Below are positions 16,941-24,325 of a stretch of DNA of 64,000 bases, one piece after another (within the stretch, counting starts at the first letter, position 1; each line of letters opens with the position of its first letter). The translations under genes and the position numbers were made by a program. The notes beneath the pieces are model-generated. The model did not search any database and was not told where the DNA came from. It saw only the letters and a list, made by a program, of their open reading frames with translations. This DNA is from Campylobacterales bacterium (lineage in GTDB: Bacteria; Campylobacterota; Campylobacteria; Campylobacterales; Sulfurimonadaceae). The stretch spans positions 1-64,000 of the forward strand of contig JACUTT010000007.1 of the NCBI GenBank assembly GCA_014859655.1. Reading direction: 5' to 3'.

Positions 16941-18740
16941 CTACAAAAACTCTTTCTCATACCAGCGCGAAAAAAGATAGAGTCCCCAGAGATGCTGTTT
17001 GTAGTGTCCCTGTTTTCCTCTGCTGATATAGTCGTCCAGGACCTCTGGGTAGAAAAGCCCTGTTTGTTCGTTAACCCGCGTAATGCATTCGAGCTCCCCC
17101 TCCTCCAAAAGCCACTCAAGGTAGGGCGAGGAGAAGCCCTTTTTCTTCCTGTTGATAAGGCTTTGCGGCAGATAGGGCGCGGCCACTTTTTTCAATAGCG
17201 CCTTGCTCTCGCCGCTGCTATAGCGCAGGCTCGGCTCGATTGAGAAGACCTTTTCGACCAGTTTATGGTCCAGAAAAGGGGTCCTCCCCTCGATCCCGTG
17301 CGCCATCGAGACGCGGTCAAGTTTGGCGAGAAAATGCTCGGCTTGAAACTGCTTGAGATCCACATAGGTGTACCACTGGCTCTCATCGTGGTTGCCCAGC
17401 TTTTCATACCGGTCGCGGTATTTCTGCAGGTACTGTATGGAGAAACCGTCTTTTACATTTTGGCGCATCAGGATATTTTTTTGCATATCGGTGAACTTCT
17501 CGCCGCTGCTTCGAAAGAGCAGCTCGTCGTTGAAGATACGCTTGTACCACTCCCACTCCCTGTTCATGGAGAAGTTGGAGCGGAAATACTTTTTGAGCCA
17601 GTTCTTGTGCTGAAGATTTCCCGCTTTTTCGATGTCAAGGTACTCAAAATACTGCCGGTAGCCCAGAAAGAGCTCGTCCGCGCCCTCGCCGCTGAGCACA
17701 ACCTTGATCCCCTCCTCTTTTATGCGCTTGAAAAGCATATACAAAGGCACCGCAGCGGGATCATTTATCGGCTCGTCCAGAGCGGTTATAACCGCACCCA
17801 GGTTCTCAAAGAACTCTTTTTTGCTCAGCTGCACGTCAATGTTCTCCACGCCGATATGCGCCGCCGCCTCTTTGGCGTAGCGGCGCTCGTCATACTGCTT
17901 GTAGCCCTCATACCCCAAAGAGAAGGTCTTGAGCCGCGTGCCCATCTGTGCCGCCATCGCCGCGATCAAAGAGGAGTCCACCCCGCCTGAGAGCAAAGAG
18001 GCCACCTCGACATCTCCCATCAGACGCTTGCTTATGCTCTCTTTCAGGGTACTCTCTATCGTGCTCAAGGCTTCCTCTTCGGATCGTATCGTAATGGAAG
18101 AAGGCAGAAGATCGTAATAAGGCTTGATCTCCAGCCTTCCCTTTTCGTAGCGGGCAAAATGGCCGGATTCGAGTTTTTCTATCCCTTTATAGAAGGTGTG
18201 CGGAGGGGTCGGAGCCAGAAAACTCAGGTAGCCGTGCAGGCCGTCTTTGTTCATCTCTTTGTGTTTGAGATGCGGAATAATGCCTTTGATCTCCGAAGCA
18301 AAGACCAACTGCTTCTGCGTGTACATATAGTAGAGCGGTTTTTTTCCCAGACGGTCGCGGAAGAGATAGAGTTTGCCCTTGTCGTAGAGCGCTATAGCAA
18401 ACATCCCTTCGAGGTGATCGACAAAACCCACCCCCCATTTCAGGTAGGCCGCCAGGACCACTTCGGTGTCGCTGTTGGTCTCAAAGGAGATCTTCAACTC
18501 TTTTTTGAGGCCTTGAAAGTTGTAGATCTCGCCGTTGAAACTGAGGATCACCCCCTCTTTGCTCATCGGCTGAGAGGCGCTCTCACTTAGGTCAACGATG
18601 CTGAGACGGTTGTGGGCGATAAAGAGCCCCTCTTTTTCTACGATGCCGCAGTAGTCGGGGCCGCGGTGCGAAAGAAGCGAAACAGATCTGCGTGCCAAAG
18701 CGCCGTCATACTCCCCCACTATGCCAAAAATTGCGCACAT
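16941..18740 (-). CDS. asnB: asparagine synthase (glutamine-hydrolysing)
   Basis: AsnB makes asparagine from aspartate, ATP and glutamine. The N-terminal nucleophile Cys2 is in place (MCAIFGIVGEYDG), followed by the class II glutaminase domain (SHRGPDYCG, SFNGEIYNF) and from about residue 210 the synthetase domain with the pyrophosphate motif SLLSGGVDSSLIAA. At 599 residues it is of AsnB type. It follows the methyltransferase gene by 1 base. Many such AsnB homologues in surface-polysaccharide loci amidate sugars or peptides instead; here the neighbourhood does not decide. Confidence 0.92.
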   Translation of the reverse strand: MCAIFGIVGEYDGALARRSVSLLSHRGPDYCGIVEKEGLFIAHNRLSIVDLSESASQPMSKEGVILSFNGEIYNFQGLKKELKISFETNSDTEVVLAAYLKWGVGFVDHLEGMFAIALYDKGKLYLFRDRLGKKPLYYMYTQKQLVFASEIKGIIPHLKHKEMNKDGLHGYLSFLAPTPPHTFYKGIEKLESGHFARYEKGRLEIKPYYDLLPSSITIRSEEEALSTIESTLKESISKRLMGDVEVASLLSGGVDSSLIAAMAAQMGTRLKTFSLGYEGYKQYDERRYAKEAAAHIGVENIDVQLSKKEFFENLGAVITALDEPINDPAAVPLYMLFKRIKEEGIKVVLSGEGADELFLGYRQYFEYLDIEKAGNLQHKNWLKKYFRSNFSMNREWEWYKRIFNDELLFRSSGEKFTDMQKNILMRQNVKDGFSIQYLQKYRDRYEKLGNHDESQWYTYVDLKQFQAEHFLAKLDRVSMAHGIEGRTPFLDHKLVEKVFSIEPSLRYSSGESKALLKKVAAPYLPQSLINRKKKGFSSPYLEWLLEEGELECITRVNEQTGLFYPEVLDDYISRGKQGHYKQHLWGLYLFSRWYEKEFL

Positions 18741-18741
18741 C

Positions 18742-19323
18742 TTAGGCGTCGGTCTTTTGCATAAAGACCGTAAAGTCGTGCTCCACGTACCCTTTGATGA
18801 TCTTTACCTTAGCACCCAGTTCGTCAAAAAGCCCCTGCAGTTCGTCGGGATAGAAGTGATTATAGACCAAAGAGTCGTCCTTTCCCATCAGCAGGTTAAA
18901 GACGAAGCCTTTTGTGCAGGCACTATAGCAGTTTCGGATAAAGAGATAGGTCTCAAAACGGCTTAAAATATTCATGGCGCCGCTACAGATATAGTACTCC
19001 GCCGCAGGCAGAGCGTCGCGGCAGATATCGCACTCTATGATCTCGCAGCCTGTCTTTGTGCGGGCGATTTTTGCCATGCTGGGGCTAATATCGAGCCCCG
19101 AGTAAGAGGAGAAGGGAACCTCTTTTGCCTTTAAGTAGACATGCAGGTCGCCAAAACCGCAGCCCGCGTCCACTACAGAGAACTCCTCGTCTGAAATACA
19201 CGAGAGGAGTATCTCAAATCGTTTCTCCTGCGACTGCACAGAGTTCCAGTGCGCACCTTTGGCGGTGTCTCCATATTTTTCAATGGAAGCGGTGTAAAAT
19301 TTTTCATTGTCTATTCGGCTCAT
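18742..19323 (-). CDS. class I SAM-dependent methyltransferase
   Basis: This 193-residue Rossmann-fold methyltransferase has motif I FSVVDAGCGFGDLHVYL (near residue 50), the acidic residue ending beta-2 in YSGLDISPSM, and CDICRD near residue 99. The acceptor substrate is unknown. It is directly upstream of asnB with 1 base between, so they form one transcript and may share a pathway. The TATAAT box lies only 6 bases before the ATG, suggesting a leaderless message. Confidence 0.85.
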   Translation of the reverse strand: MSRIDNEKFYTASIEKYGDTAKGAHWNSVQSQEKRFEILLSCISDEEFSVVDAGCGFGDLHVYLKAKEVPFSSYSGLDISPSMAKIARTKTGCEIIECDICRDALPAAEYYICSGAMNILSRFETYLFIRNCYSACTKGFVFNLLMGKDDSLVYNHFYPDELQGLFDELGAKVKIIKGYVEHDFTVFMQKTDA

Positions 19324-19329
19324 GCTGCA

Positions 19330-19335
19330 ATTATA
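19330..19335 (-). promoter_or_regulatory. -10 box (TATAAT) for methyltransferase-asnB, leaderless spacing
   Basis: On the minus strand the sequence reads TATAAT-TGCAGC-ATG. With transcription starting 6-8 bases after the box, the message would begin at or next to the start codon. Confidence 0.5.
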
Positions 19336-19474
19336 CCAAATACCAGGTTAGCGGGATTTGGTATTGTACGCCAGTTTCATCATCAGCTTTTTATGTTTAC
19401 GATAAATTGCACCAGACACAGTCAAGCGTATTTGTTTATATGATAAAATACCGCACACTTCAATCGGGGAAACG

Positions 19475-20347
19475 ATGATCAACCTTAGCACGCCGCAAAA
19501 AGATGTTGTCCTCTCATTTTTCCAAAACGACATCAGACTGGTCAAAAAATACTTTATGATGATCTCTTTTGACTCCGATGAGAACTTCAAATACTCTGTT
19601 TTCAAAGAGTTTATCTTTTCGGCCGCAGGGATGATGAAAGATATCAACCATGCCATCTACAATGCCGAACTGCTAAGCTCTTTCAAGGTGATACAGGCGC
19701 TTGAGCGCTCCTTTGCCGAGTTCAAATCAAAAAGCAAACATACGCTTCAGGTCTACAACAAAGAGTTTTTGCACGCCCAGGAAAAGTATCTTCTGCAGCT
19801 GCGCAAATACGAGGCGCTCAAAGCCGAATTGCAGATGCTGATCACCAGCGAGCAGACCCTTCATACCCAGCTCAAGCTCGAAGACGCGAAGATACAGGAG
19901 CTCAAGAGCAAGGGACAGCTAAAAGAGCTGCCCAAAGAGCAGGTAGACAGGATCAAGATGCTTCGCCGCGAGTATGTCGACACCGTCCACTTCCTGGGGC
20001 AGCGCCGCAACGAGCTTGACGCGGTGCAGAGCCTACTGGCAAGTTTTGAGAACGAGCACAAGGCCATTTTCATGGACTTTTTCAAAACGGTCAAGGAGAA
20101 GCTCGAGTATCAGCGCAGCCACTCTTTGAGCTATTTCGGGTTTGAGTTCAATGAAAAACTTTTTGTTGACTCGGAAAAATCGGAGATGGTCAAAAAGTTC
20201 AAAAAAGATGCGCATATTATCGGTGATCTCAACCTCTGCAAATATGTCGAGTATTACCTCAAAAATGTCAATCCCGATGCGCTGGCGGACAAAAAGAAGA
20301 AAGACAATCTTTTGGCGGCCAAACACCACTGCGCCAATCTCTTCTAG
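19475..20347 (+). CDS. uncharacterised coiled-coil protein
   Basis: I do not recognise the family. The 290-residue product is soluble, without signal peptide or membrane segments. Residues 1-75 are compact and mixed (MINLSTPQKDVVLSFFQND), residues about 80-215 are long charged helices typical of a coiled coil (for example ELQMLITSEQTLHTQLKLED), and the last 75 are again mixed, ending CANLF. The normal codon pattern and the downstream CitE-like gene 26 bases away argue that it is real and cotranscribed. A structural or scaffold role for its neighbour is only a guess. Confidence 0.8.
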   Translation: MINLSTPQKDVVLSFFQNDIRLVKKYFMMISFDSDENFKYSVFKEFIFSAAGMMKDINHAIYNAELLSSFKVIQALERSFAEFKSKSKHTLQVYNKEFLHAQEKYLLQLRKYEALKAELQMLITSEQTLHTQLKLEDAKIQELKSKGQLKELPKEQVDRIKMLRREYVDTVHFLGQRRNELDAVQSLLASFENEHKAIFMDFFKTVKEKLEYQRSHSLSYFGFEFNEKLFVDSEKSEMVKKFKKDAHIIGDLNLCKYVEYYLKNVNPDALADKKKKDNLLAAKHHCANLF

Positions 20348-20373
20348 CAGATGCTTCACAAAAAGAGTCTCTT

Positions 20374-21255
20374 GTGATCCGCGCCCTCTCGCCCATCCAG
20401 CTTGGCGGCACCCTTTATATCCCTGCCACCCATAAAGATCTTCAGGCCATCTGCAGCGGTCAAAAGTACCCCCAGCTGCGCTCATGTATCATCGATACTG
20501 AAGACGCGATAGACGAGGAGGAAATCGATGACGCGATGGAAAATATCACGCAGATGCTCCTGTGCTATAAACCCGGCTCTCTTTGCGTCTTCCTCCGTCC
20601 CCGAAATCCTGAGGTTTTAATAGAACTTTTGAAAATTGAAAACATCGACAGGATTGACGGTTTTTCGCTTCCCAAGTTCTCCACTGAAGTGATGCACGCC
20701 TATGAGAAGATCCTGCGCCCTTACCCTTTTTATGTCATGCCCGTCCTTGAGAGCCGTGACCTTTTCAGCACGGCAAAGCTCGAGGCCATCCGCAGCTTTC
20801 TGCTTTCAAGCACGCTCAAAACGCTCTGTCTTCGTCTGGGCGGAGAAGATATGATGCAGTTTTTGAGCCTGAAGCGAAGTTGCGAAGAGAGCATCTACAC
20901 CCTGGTTGCTCCCGCAAAGATCATTGCCGAGGTCATCACCCTCTTCAAGCCCTTCGGATTTACCATAACCGCGCCCGTCTTCAACTGCATCGGTCACACC
21001 GAAGCGTTCGCGAAGGCTGTTGGCGAGGATCTCCGCCAGGGACTCATCGGCAAAACCATCATCCACCCCGAACAGATAGAACCGGTCAATGAGGCCCATC
21101 GCGTCACTGCTTCGGAGTATGCAATGGCCCTGAAGATGCTCGATGCGAAAACAAAGGCGATCACTCTTCAGGAGGGACAGATGGGAGAGAAGTTTGCCCA
21201 TACCGCCTGGGCCCGGATCATTCTTGAGCGCTACAGATATTTTGGGCTAAAGTGA
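20374..21255 (+). CDS. HpcH/HpaI aldolase / citrate-lyase-beta-like TIM-barrel protein
   Basis: This 293-residue protein resembles the CitE/C-C bond lyase branch: an N-terminal TLYIPATHKD, then SCIIDTEDAIDEEEID (the metal-binding acidic segment of CitE-like enzymes), FLRPRNPEVL, the barrel strand LCLRLGGEDMMQFL, and TAPVFNCIGHTEAFAKAVGEDLRQGLIGKTIIHPEQIEPVNEA, a strongly conserved CitE C-terminal block. The usual substrates are CoA thioesters such as citramalyl- or malyl-CoA; no CitD or CitF partners are present. The start is GTG at 20374 after a weak AAAAAGAG. Related proteins also occur in tellurite/stress loci, but none of those genes is here. Confidence 0.82.
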   Translation: MIRALSPIQLGGTLYIPATHKDLQAICSGQKYPQLRSCIIDTEDAIDEEEIDDAMENITQMLLCYKPGSLCVFLRPRNPEVLIELLKIENIDRIDGFSLPKFSTEVMHAYEKILRPYPFYVMPVLESRDLFSTAKLEAIRSFLLSSTLKTLCLRLGGEDMMQFLSLKRSCEESIYTLVAPAKIIAEVITLFKPFGFTITAPVFNCIGHTEAFAKAVGEDLRQGLIGKTIIHPEQIEPVNEAHRVTASEYAMALKMLDAKTKAITLQEGQMGEKFAHTAWARIILERYRYFGLK

Positions 21256-21293
21256 GGGTGCCGGCATCTTCTTGTTTTGTGACATTGTTTTGT

Positions 21294-21299
21294 TATAAT
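21294..21299 (+). promoter_or_regulatory. -10 box (TATAAT) for the AMMECR1 gene
   Basis: TTGTTATAAT lies 37 bases before the ATG at 21336, with CAGAGGATC as the probable ribosome binding site. Confidence 0.5.
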
Positions 21300-21335
21300 A
21301 GACGAACGCCAATAACTGTTCAGAGGATCTGCTTA

Positions 21336-21902
21336 ATGTCTCAGTCACTGCTCTTACAGATCGCTAGAGACTCCATCGTCGAAGTCCTCGAAGCGCAGCA
21401 CCGCATCGATAAGGATTCGCTTTTTGAACAGTACCCCCTCCTTAAAGAACCCCTTTGCGCCTTTGTGTCGGTCTATCTTGACAATGAGCTTCGCGGTTCA
21501 ATGGGAACCATCACCCCCTCCCGTTCACTTCTAGAAGAGATCATCCACAACGCCAAAGCGGCTGCCTTTGAAGACAGACGCTTTTCGCCGCTGAAGACAT
21601 CCGAGTACCTTCACTGCAGCATCGAACTCTCCCTTCTAGTCGAACCCAAAGAAATCAGCTATAGAAACATCGACGATCTTCGCCGACAGATTGTTCAGGG
21701 AGAGGAGGGGCTCTTCCTTGCCGAGGCCGCGCAGAGCCCCGGTTTTTTGCCACAAGTGTGGTCCGAGTCGAGCAGTTTTGAGGAGTTTCTGGGAACTGTG
21801 CTTGGGGAGGCCGGGCCGGCTGCTATAGCAGCGATTAAAAACCGTCCGCAGCTTTTCAGCTTCCGCATCGAAAAAGAGCGGGACACGCCGATTCTTCCTT
21901 AG
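21336..21902 (+). CDS. AMMECR1-domain protein (AmmeMemoRadiSam system protein A)
   Basis: This protein of 188 residues from the ATG at 21336 (MSQSLLLQIARDSI) is almost entirely AMMECR1 domain. The signature is LRGSMGTITPSRSLLEEI near residue 51, followed by AAFEDRRFSPL, ELSLLVEPKEI and a C-terminal GFLPQVWSE. The longer track ORF begins in the upstream noncoding region. In many bacteria this family is encoded beside a MEMO protein and a radical-SAM enzyme; neither is adjacent here. The biochemical function of the family is not established. Confidence 0.9.
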   Translation: MSQSLLLQIARDSIVEVLEAQHRIDKDSLFEQYPLLKEPLCAFVSVYLDNELRGSMGTITPSRSLLEEIIHNAKAAAFEDRRFSPLKTSEYLHCSIELSLLVEPKEISYRNIDDLRRQIVQGEEGLFLAEAAQSPGFLPQVWSESSSFEEFLGTVLGEAGPAAIAAIKNRPQLFSFRIEKERDTPILP

Positions 21903-21984
21903 TGTTATACCCCCGTACTTTTCACCCCTTTTTAACATGTTTATTTTTCATATTTTTCTACTCTATGCTGCAATCACGCCATAA

Positions 21985-22216
21985 GAAAAATCAGCGCACT
22001 CCTTCTCCTCACTATCCAAGATACAGTACGCCAACATTATCTCTGCCCGTCTTCAGACGCGAGATCAGAACCAGGTTTCTAAGCCCCACGGAGTGTCATC
22101 TGGGCCAGTGGTACGAGGGTCAGACCAAAGAGAAGTTTGCGCGCACCCGTACCTACGCAAAGCGGATAGTGCCTGCCAGATCGGATGAGGCTGCCGTTAA
22201 GAAGCTTTACAGATAA
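21985..22216 (+). pseudogene. frameshifted remnant of a CZB (zinc-binding) domain
   Basis: Two frames together read like the C-terminal chemoreceptor zinc-binding domain of chemoreceptors or diguanylate cyclases. Frame A (from 21985) gives SLSKIQYANIISARL, matching the usual A-K-I/L-x-x-x-x-F/I start. Frame B (from about 22085) gives ECHLGQWYEGQTKEKFART, matching the CZB signature C-x-L/F-G-K-W-Y-x-G. The switch falls at a CCCC run near 22084 and looks like a one-base insertion. An in-frame TAA precedes frame A, there is no start codon, and the last conserved His residues are missing (VPARSDEAAV where PH..VH is expected). It overlaps the converging DUF89 gene by about 20 bases. Confidence 0.5.
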
Positions 22217-23054
22217 TGTCGCCTACCTCTTTTCCCAAAGAGCGCGCGACCACACTGCATTTCACCTTCAGTAAAAAAAAGAGGTTTTCACGCCCTGCAT
22301 CACTCAGGCACTCATAGTTTCCCATCCCTTTGGTAATGATTACATCTGCTGTGTCAAAAAGTTTTTGTGCGCCTTCATTTGCGCGCTCATAGACAAAACC
22401 TGGGGTATTGACACCGCTGTTGATCAGATGACTTAGGCCTTCAAATCCTGCCTCTTTGGCCTCCTTGTAGGTGACGTCGTTGATGATGGCATTGCCGCGC
22501 GTCATATAGTAAACCGTTAGTGAGGGATAAAGAGAGCGTATGGTCTTGATATAGATCTTGTCGAAGATATGCTCGCCGGCATTGTCTGCAATGTAAAGCA
22601 GGTTCGAGGCCATAGAGAGCCTTTGGCGGAGTTTATTAAAATCATCCACTGCAAAGGGCATCCGAAAGATCTTTTCAAGTTCTTCGCTCAGATCAAAGGT
22701 ATATTCTGCCGCAAGATCGATCACATTTCCCGCAACAGCGATCTTTGTGGCGGTCAAAAGCGGCTCAGACGAGGCCGCAATCTCCTCTTCCAAATAGGGG
22801 ACAAACTCTTTTGCCTTGAGAGTAGAGAGACGTTTCACCTCATCGTAGAGGTCCACTTTACCCGCAATCAGCGCCATCTTCTCATACACAGCCGAAGCGA
22901 CTTCGGGCGGGCTCTGCTCGTAAGAGAAGCCGGGCGCCATTGCCTCGACAGCAGAAACTATCTCGCGAGTAAGCCTCTCGTCCGCTTTGATCGCCTCAGC
23001 GACGCGCCGGCTTTGGTTGATGATGCACTCTACGCAGGCGGGATCGATCTTCAT
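22197..23054 (-). CDS. DUF89/ARMT1-like metal-dependent phosphatase family protein
   Basis: This 285-residue protein of the DUF89 (damage-control phosphatase/ARMT1-like) family has the N-terminal CxxC-type segment DPACVECIINQSRR, typical of prokaryotic subfamily I. The core has LLYIADNAGEHIFDKIYIK (near residue 150), where DNAGE provides metal ligands, then MTRGNAIINDVT and VIITKGMGNYECLSD near residue 235. Characterised relatives are metal-dependent phosphatases for damaged sugar phosphates; the substrate here is unknown. It is followed downstream only by the CZB remnant, and upstream lies the coiled-coil gene (59 bases). Confidence 0.88.
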   Translation of the reverse strand: MKIDPACVECIINQSRRVAEAIKADERLTREIVSAVEAMAPGFSYEQSPPEVASAVYEKMALIAGKVDLYDEVKRLSTLKAKEFVPYLEEEIAASSEPLLTATKIAVAGNVIDLAAEYTFDLSEELEKIFRMPFAVDDFNKLRQRLSMASNLLYIADNAGEHIFDKIYIKTIRSLYPSLTVYYMTRGNAIINDVTYKEAKEAGFEGLSHLINSGVNTPGFVYERANEGAQKLFDTADVIITKGMGNYECLSDAGRENLFFLLKVKCSVVARSLGKEVGDIICKAS

Positions 23055-23112
23055 TTAAAAAACTCCATGGATAGGGGAAAAAGAGAGGAGATAGCGGACT
23101 ATCTCTTTGCGT

Positions 23113-23604
23113 TTAGCGTGAGGTCGAGGCATTGTCGGCGTACTCTTCGACTACCTTGCCCCACATCAATTTGTATTTTCGCTTCAGAAACTCGACCTCG
23201 TCTTGGGAGATGTTGAGCTGTTTGGTTAGGGTGTCGACTGTCTTTCTGTCCTCTTCGTAGAGCTCCTGCAAGGAGGCCAGGGCTTCTTTGAGAAAAAGAT
23301 TTTCACTCTTGATGGACTCTATCGTCTCATCTTTGGCAGAGAGGACTTTTTCGTGCAGGTTGATGATGGTTCCGATCGTTTTTTCGATGAACTGAGGGGC
23401 TACGGTTATGCCTGATTTGCCGGTGGAAAACTCGCTAACCTCGCTTGGGATAATGGCTTTCATCCCGCGCGAAGGGTCGATGTAGATCTTCCCGTTTTCT
23501 TCTTTGCATTCGAGTTTCCCGCGTTCCATCAGATCGTCAATGGCATCGGGACTAAGACCTGTCAAATCCGAGTACTCTTGAATTGTAATCCAGTTTCCTA
23601 GCAC
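23113..23604 (-). CDS. small coiled-coil protein with HTH-like N-terminus, probably DUF3972
   Basis: From the chosen start the product is 164 residues: an N-terminal excisionase-like HTH (GNWITIQEYSDLTGLSPDAIDDLMERGKLE), a short beta segment (KIYIDPSRGM), and a long C-terminal coiled coil (about residues 65-155). This layout matches a Campylobacterota-restricted family I recall as DUF3972; I cannot verify it. The track starts at 23703, but AGGAGG lies five bases before a GTG at 23604, and family members begin near the W-I-T segment, so I prefer that start. It lies 59 bases before the DUF89 gene and may be cotranscribed. Function unknown. Confidence 0.75.
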   Translation of the reverse strand: MLGNWITIQEYSDLTGLSPDAIDDLMERGKLECKEENGKIYIDPSRGMKAIIPSEVSEFSTGKSGITVAPQFIEKTIGTIINLHEKVLSAKDETIESIKSENLFLKEALASLQELYEEDRKTVDTLTKQLNISQDEVEFLKRKYKLMWGKVVEEYADNASTSR

Positions 23605-23740
23605 ACTGCCCTCCTCATAGTTGATTAAACCTCTCTCATACGCTCGTTTTGAAAGAAGTCTGTTTTGCTTCTTTGAAGCAAACTTTAGTCGCCATAGCCG
23701 CACTTGCGCAGCTAAACGAACCGGTCCGTTTAATGTTCTA

Positions 23741-24235
23741 CTACAAGATCGTCTCTATCTCTAAAGAGTCCATCTCCACTTTTTTGGCCTTCGCAATGCG
23801 GTCTTCCAAAAGTTTTATGCGAAGATCCTCGTCATTCAGCGCCAGGATCTGCATGGCAAGATAGGCCGAGTTGATCGCACCCGCCTTGCCTATCGCCACG
23901 GTCGCTACGGGCATGCCCGCAGGCATCTGAACCGTTGAAAGAAGCGCGTCAATACCGCTTAACGCCGAAGCGCTCATCGGTACACCTATAATGGGCTTGA
24001 CCGTTTGAGACGCCAAAACACCCGCAAGGTGAGCCGCCATACCCGCAGCGGCGATAAAGACCTGTGCACCCTTTGTTTCTGCTTCTTTGATGTACTTCTT
24101 TGTACGGTCTGGACTTCTGTGCGCAGAAGAGATGATCAACTCATAATGAATACCGAAGGCCTCGAACGTATCCGAACATGACTTCATCACATCATAATCA
24201 CTCTTACTTCCCATAATTATAGAAACAAATTTCAT
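23741..24235 (-). CDS. purE: 5-(carboxyamino)imidazole ribonucleotide mutase, class I PurE
   Basis: PurE moves the carboxylate of N5-CAIR to give 4-carboxy-AIR in purine synthesis. At 164 residues it is normal length. The substrate loop IIMGSKSDYDVMKSC, the SAHRSPDRTKKYI block with the catalytic His, and AAAGMAAHLAGVLAS are all present; GVPMSASALSGIDALLSTVQMP is the typical lid region. It has an unusually strong hairpin in its leader at 24257-24279. The U32 gene lies upstream on the same strand. Confidence 0.96.
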   Translation of the reverse strand: MKFVSIIMGSKSDYDVMKSCSDTFEAFGIHYELIISSAHRSPDRTKKYIKEAETKGAQVFIAAAGMAAHLAGVLASQTVKPIIGVPMSASALSGIDALLSTVQMPAGMPVATVAIGKAGAINSAYLAMQILALNDEDLRIKLLEDRIAKAKKVEMDSLEIETIL

Positions 24236-24256
24236 TCCAAGCCTTTATTTTGTAGA

Positions 24257-24279
24257 TAGACCCCCTCAAAGGCGGTCTA
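24257..24279 (-). promoter_or_regulatory. hairpin in the purE leader
   Basis: TAGACCGCC-TTTGA-GGGGGTCTA (minus strand) forms a 9-bp stem with one mismatch, 21 bases before the purE ATG. On the plus strand AAATTTTT follows the stem, so it could terminate antisense transcription; on the sense strand no T-run follows. A regulatory role for purE is possible but unproven. Confidence 0.4.
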
Positions 24280-24325
24280 AAATTTTTGTTATTATATCTT
24301 AAATTTTCTGCCCGCAAAGAGGGCG

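Noticed and set aside
21902-22216. 104-codon plus-strand ORF as an intact small gene
   Set aside because: Only its second half resembles a known domain, its first half is in a different frame from the matching CZB start, and there is no ribosome binding site. I treat it as a relic.
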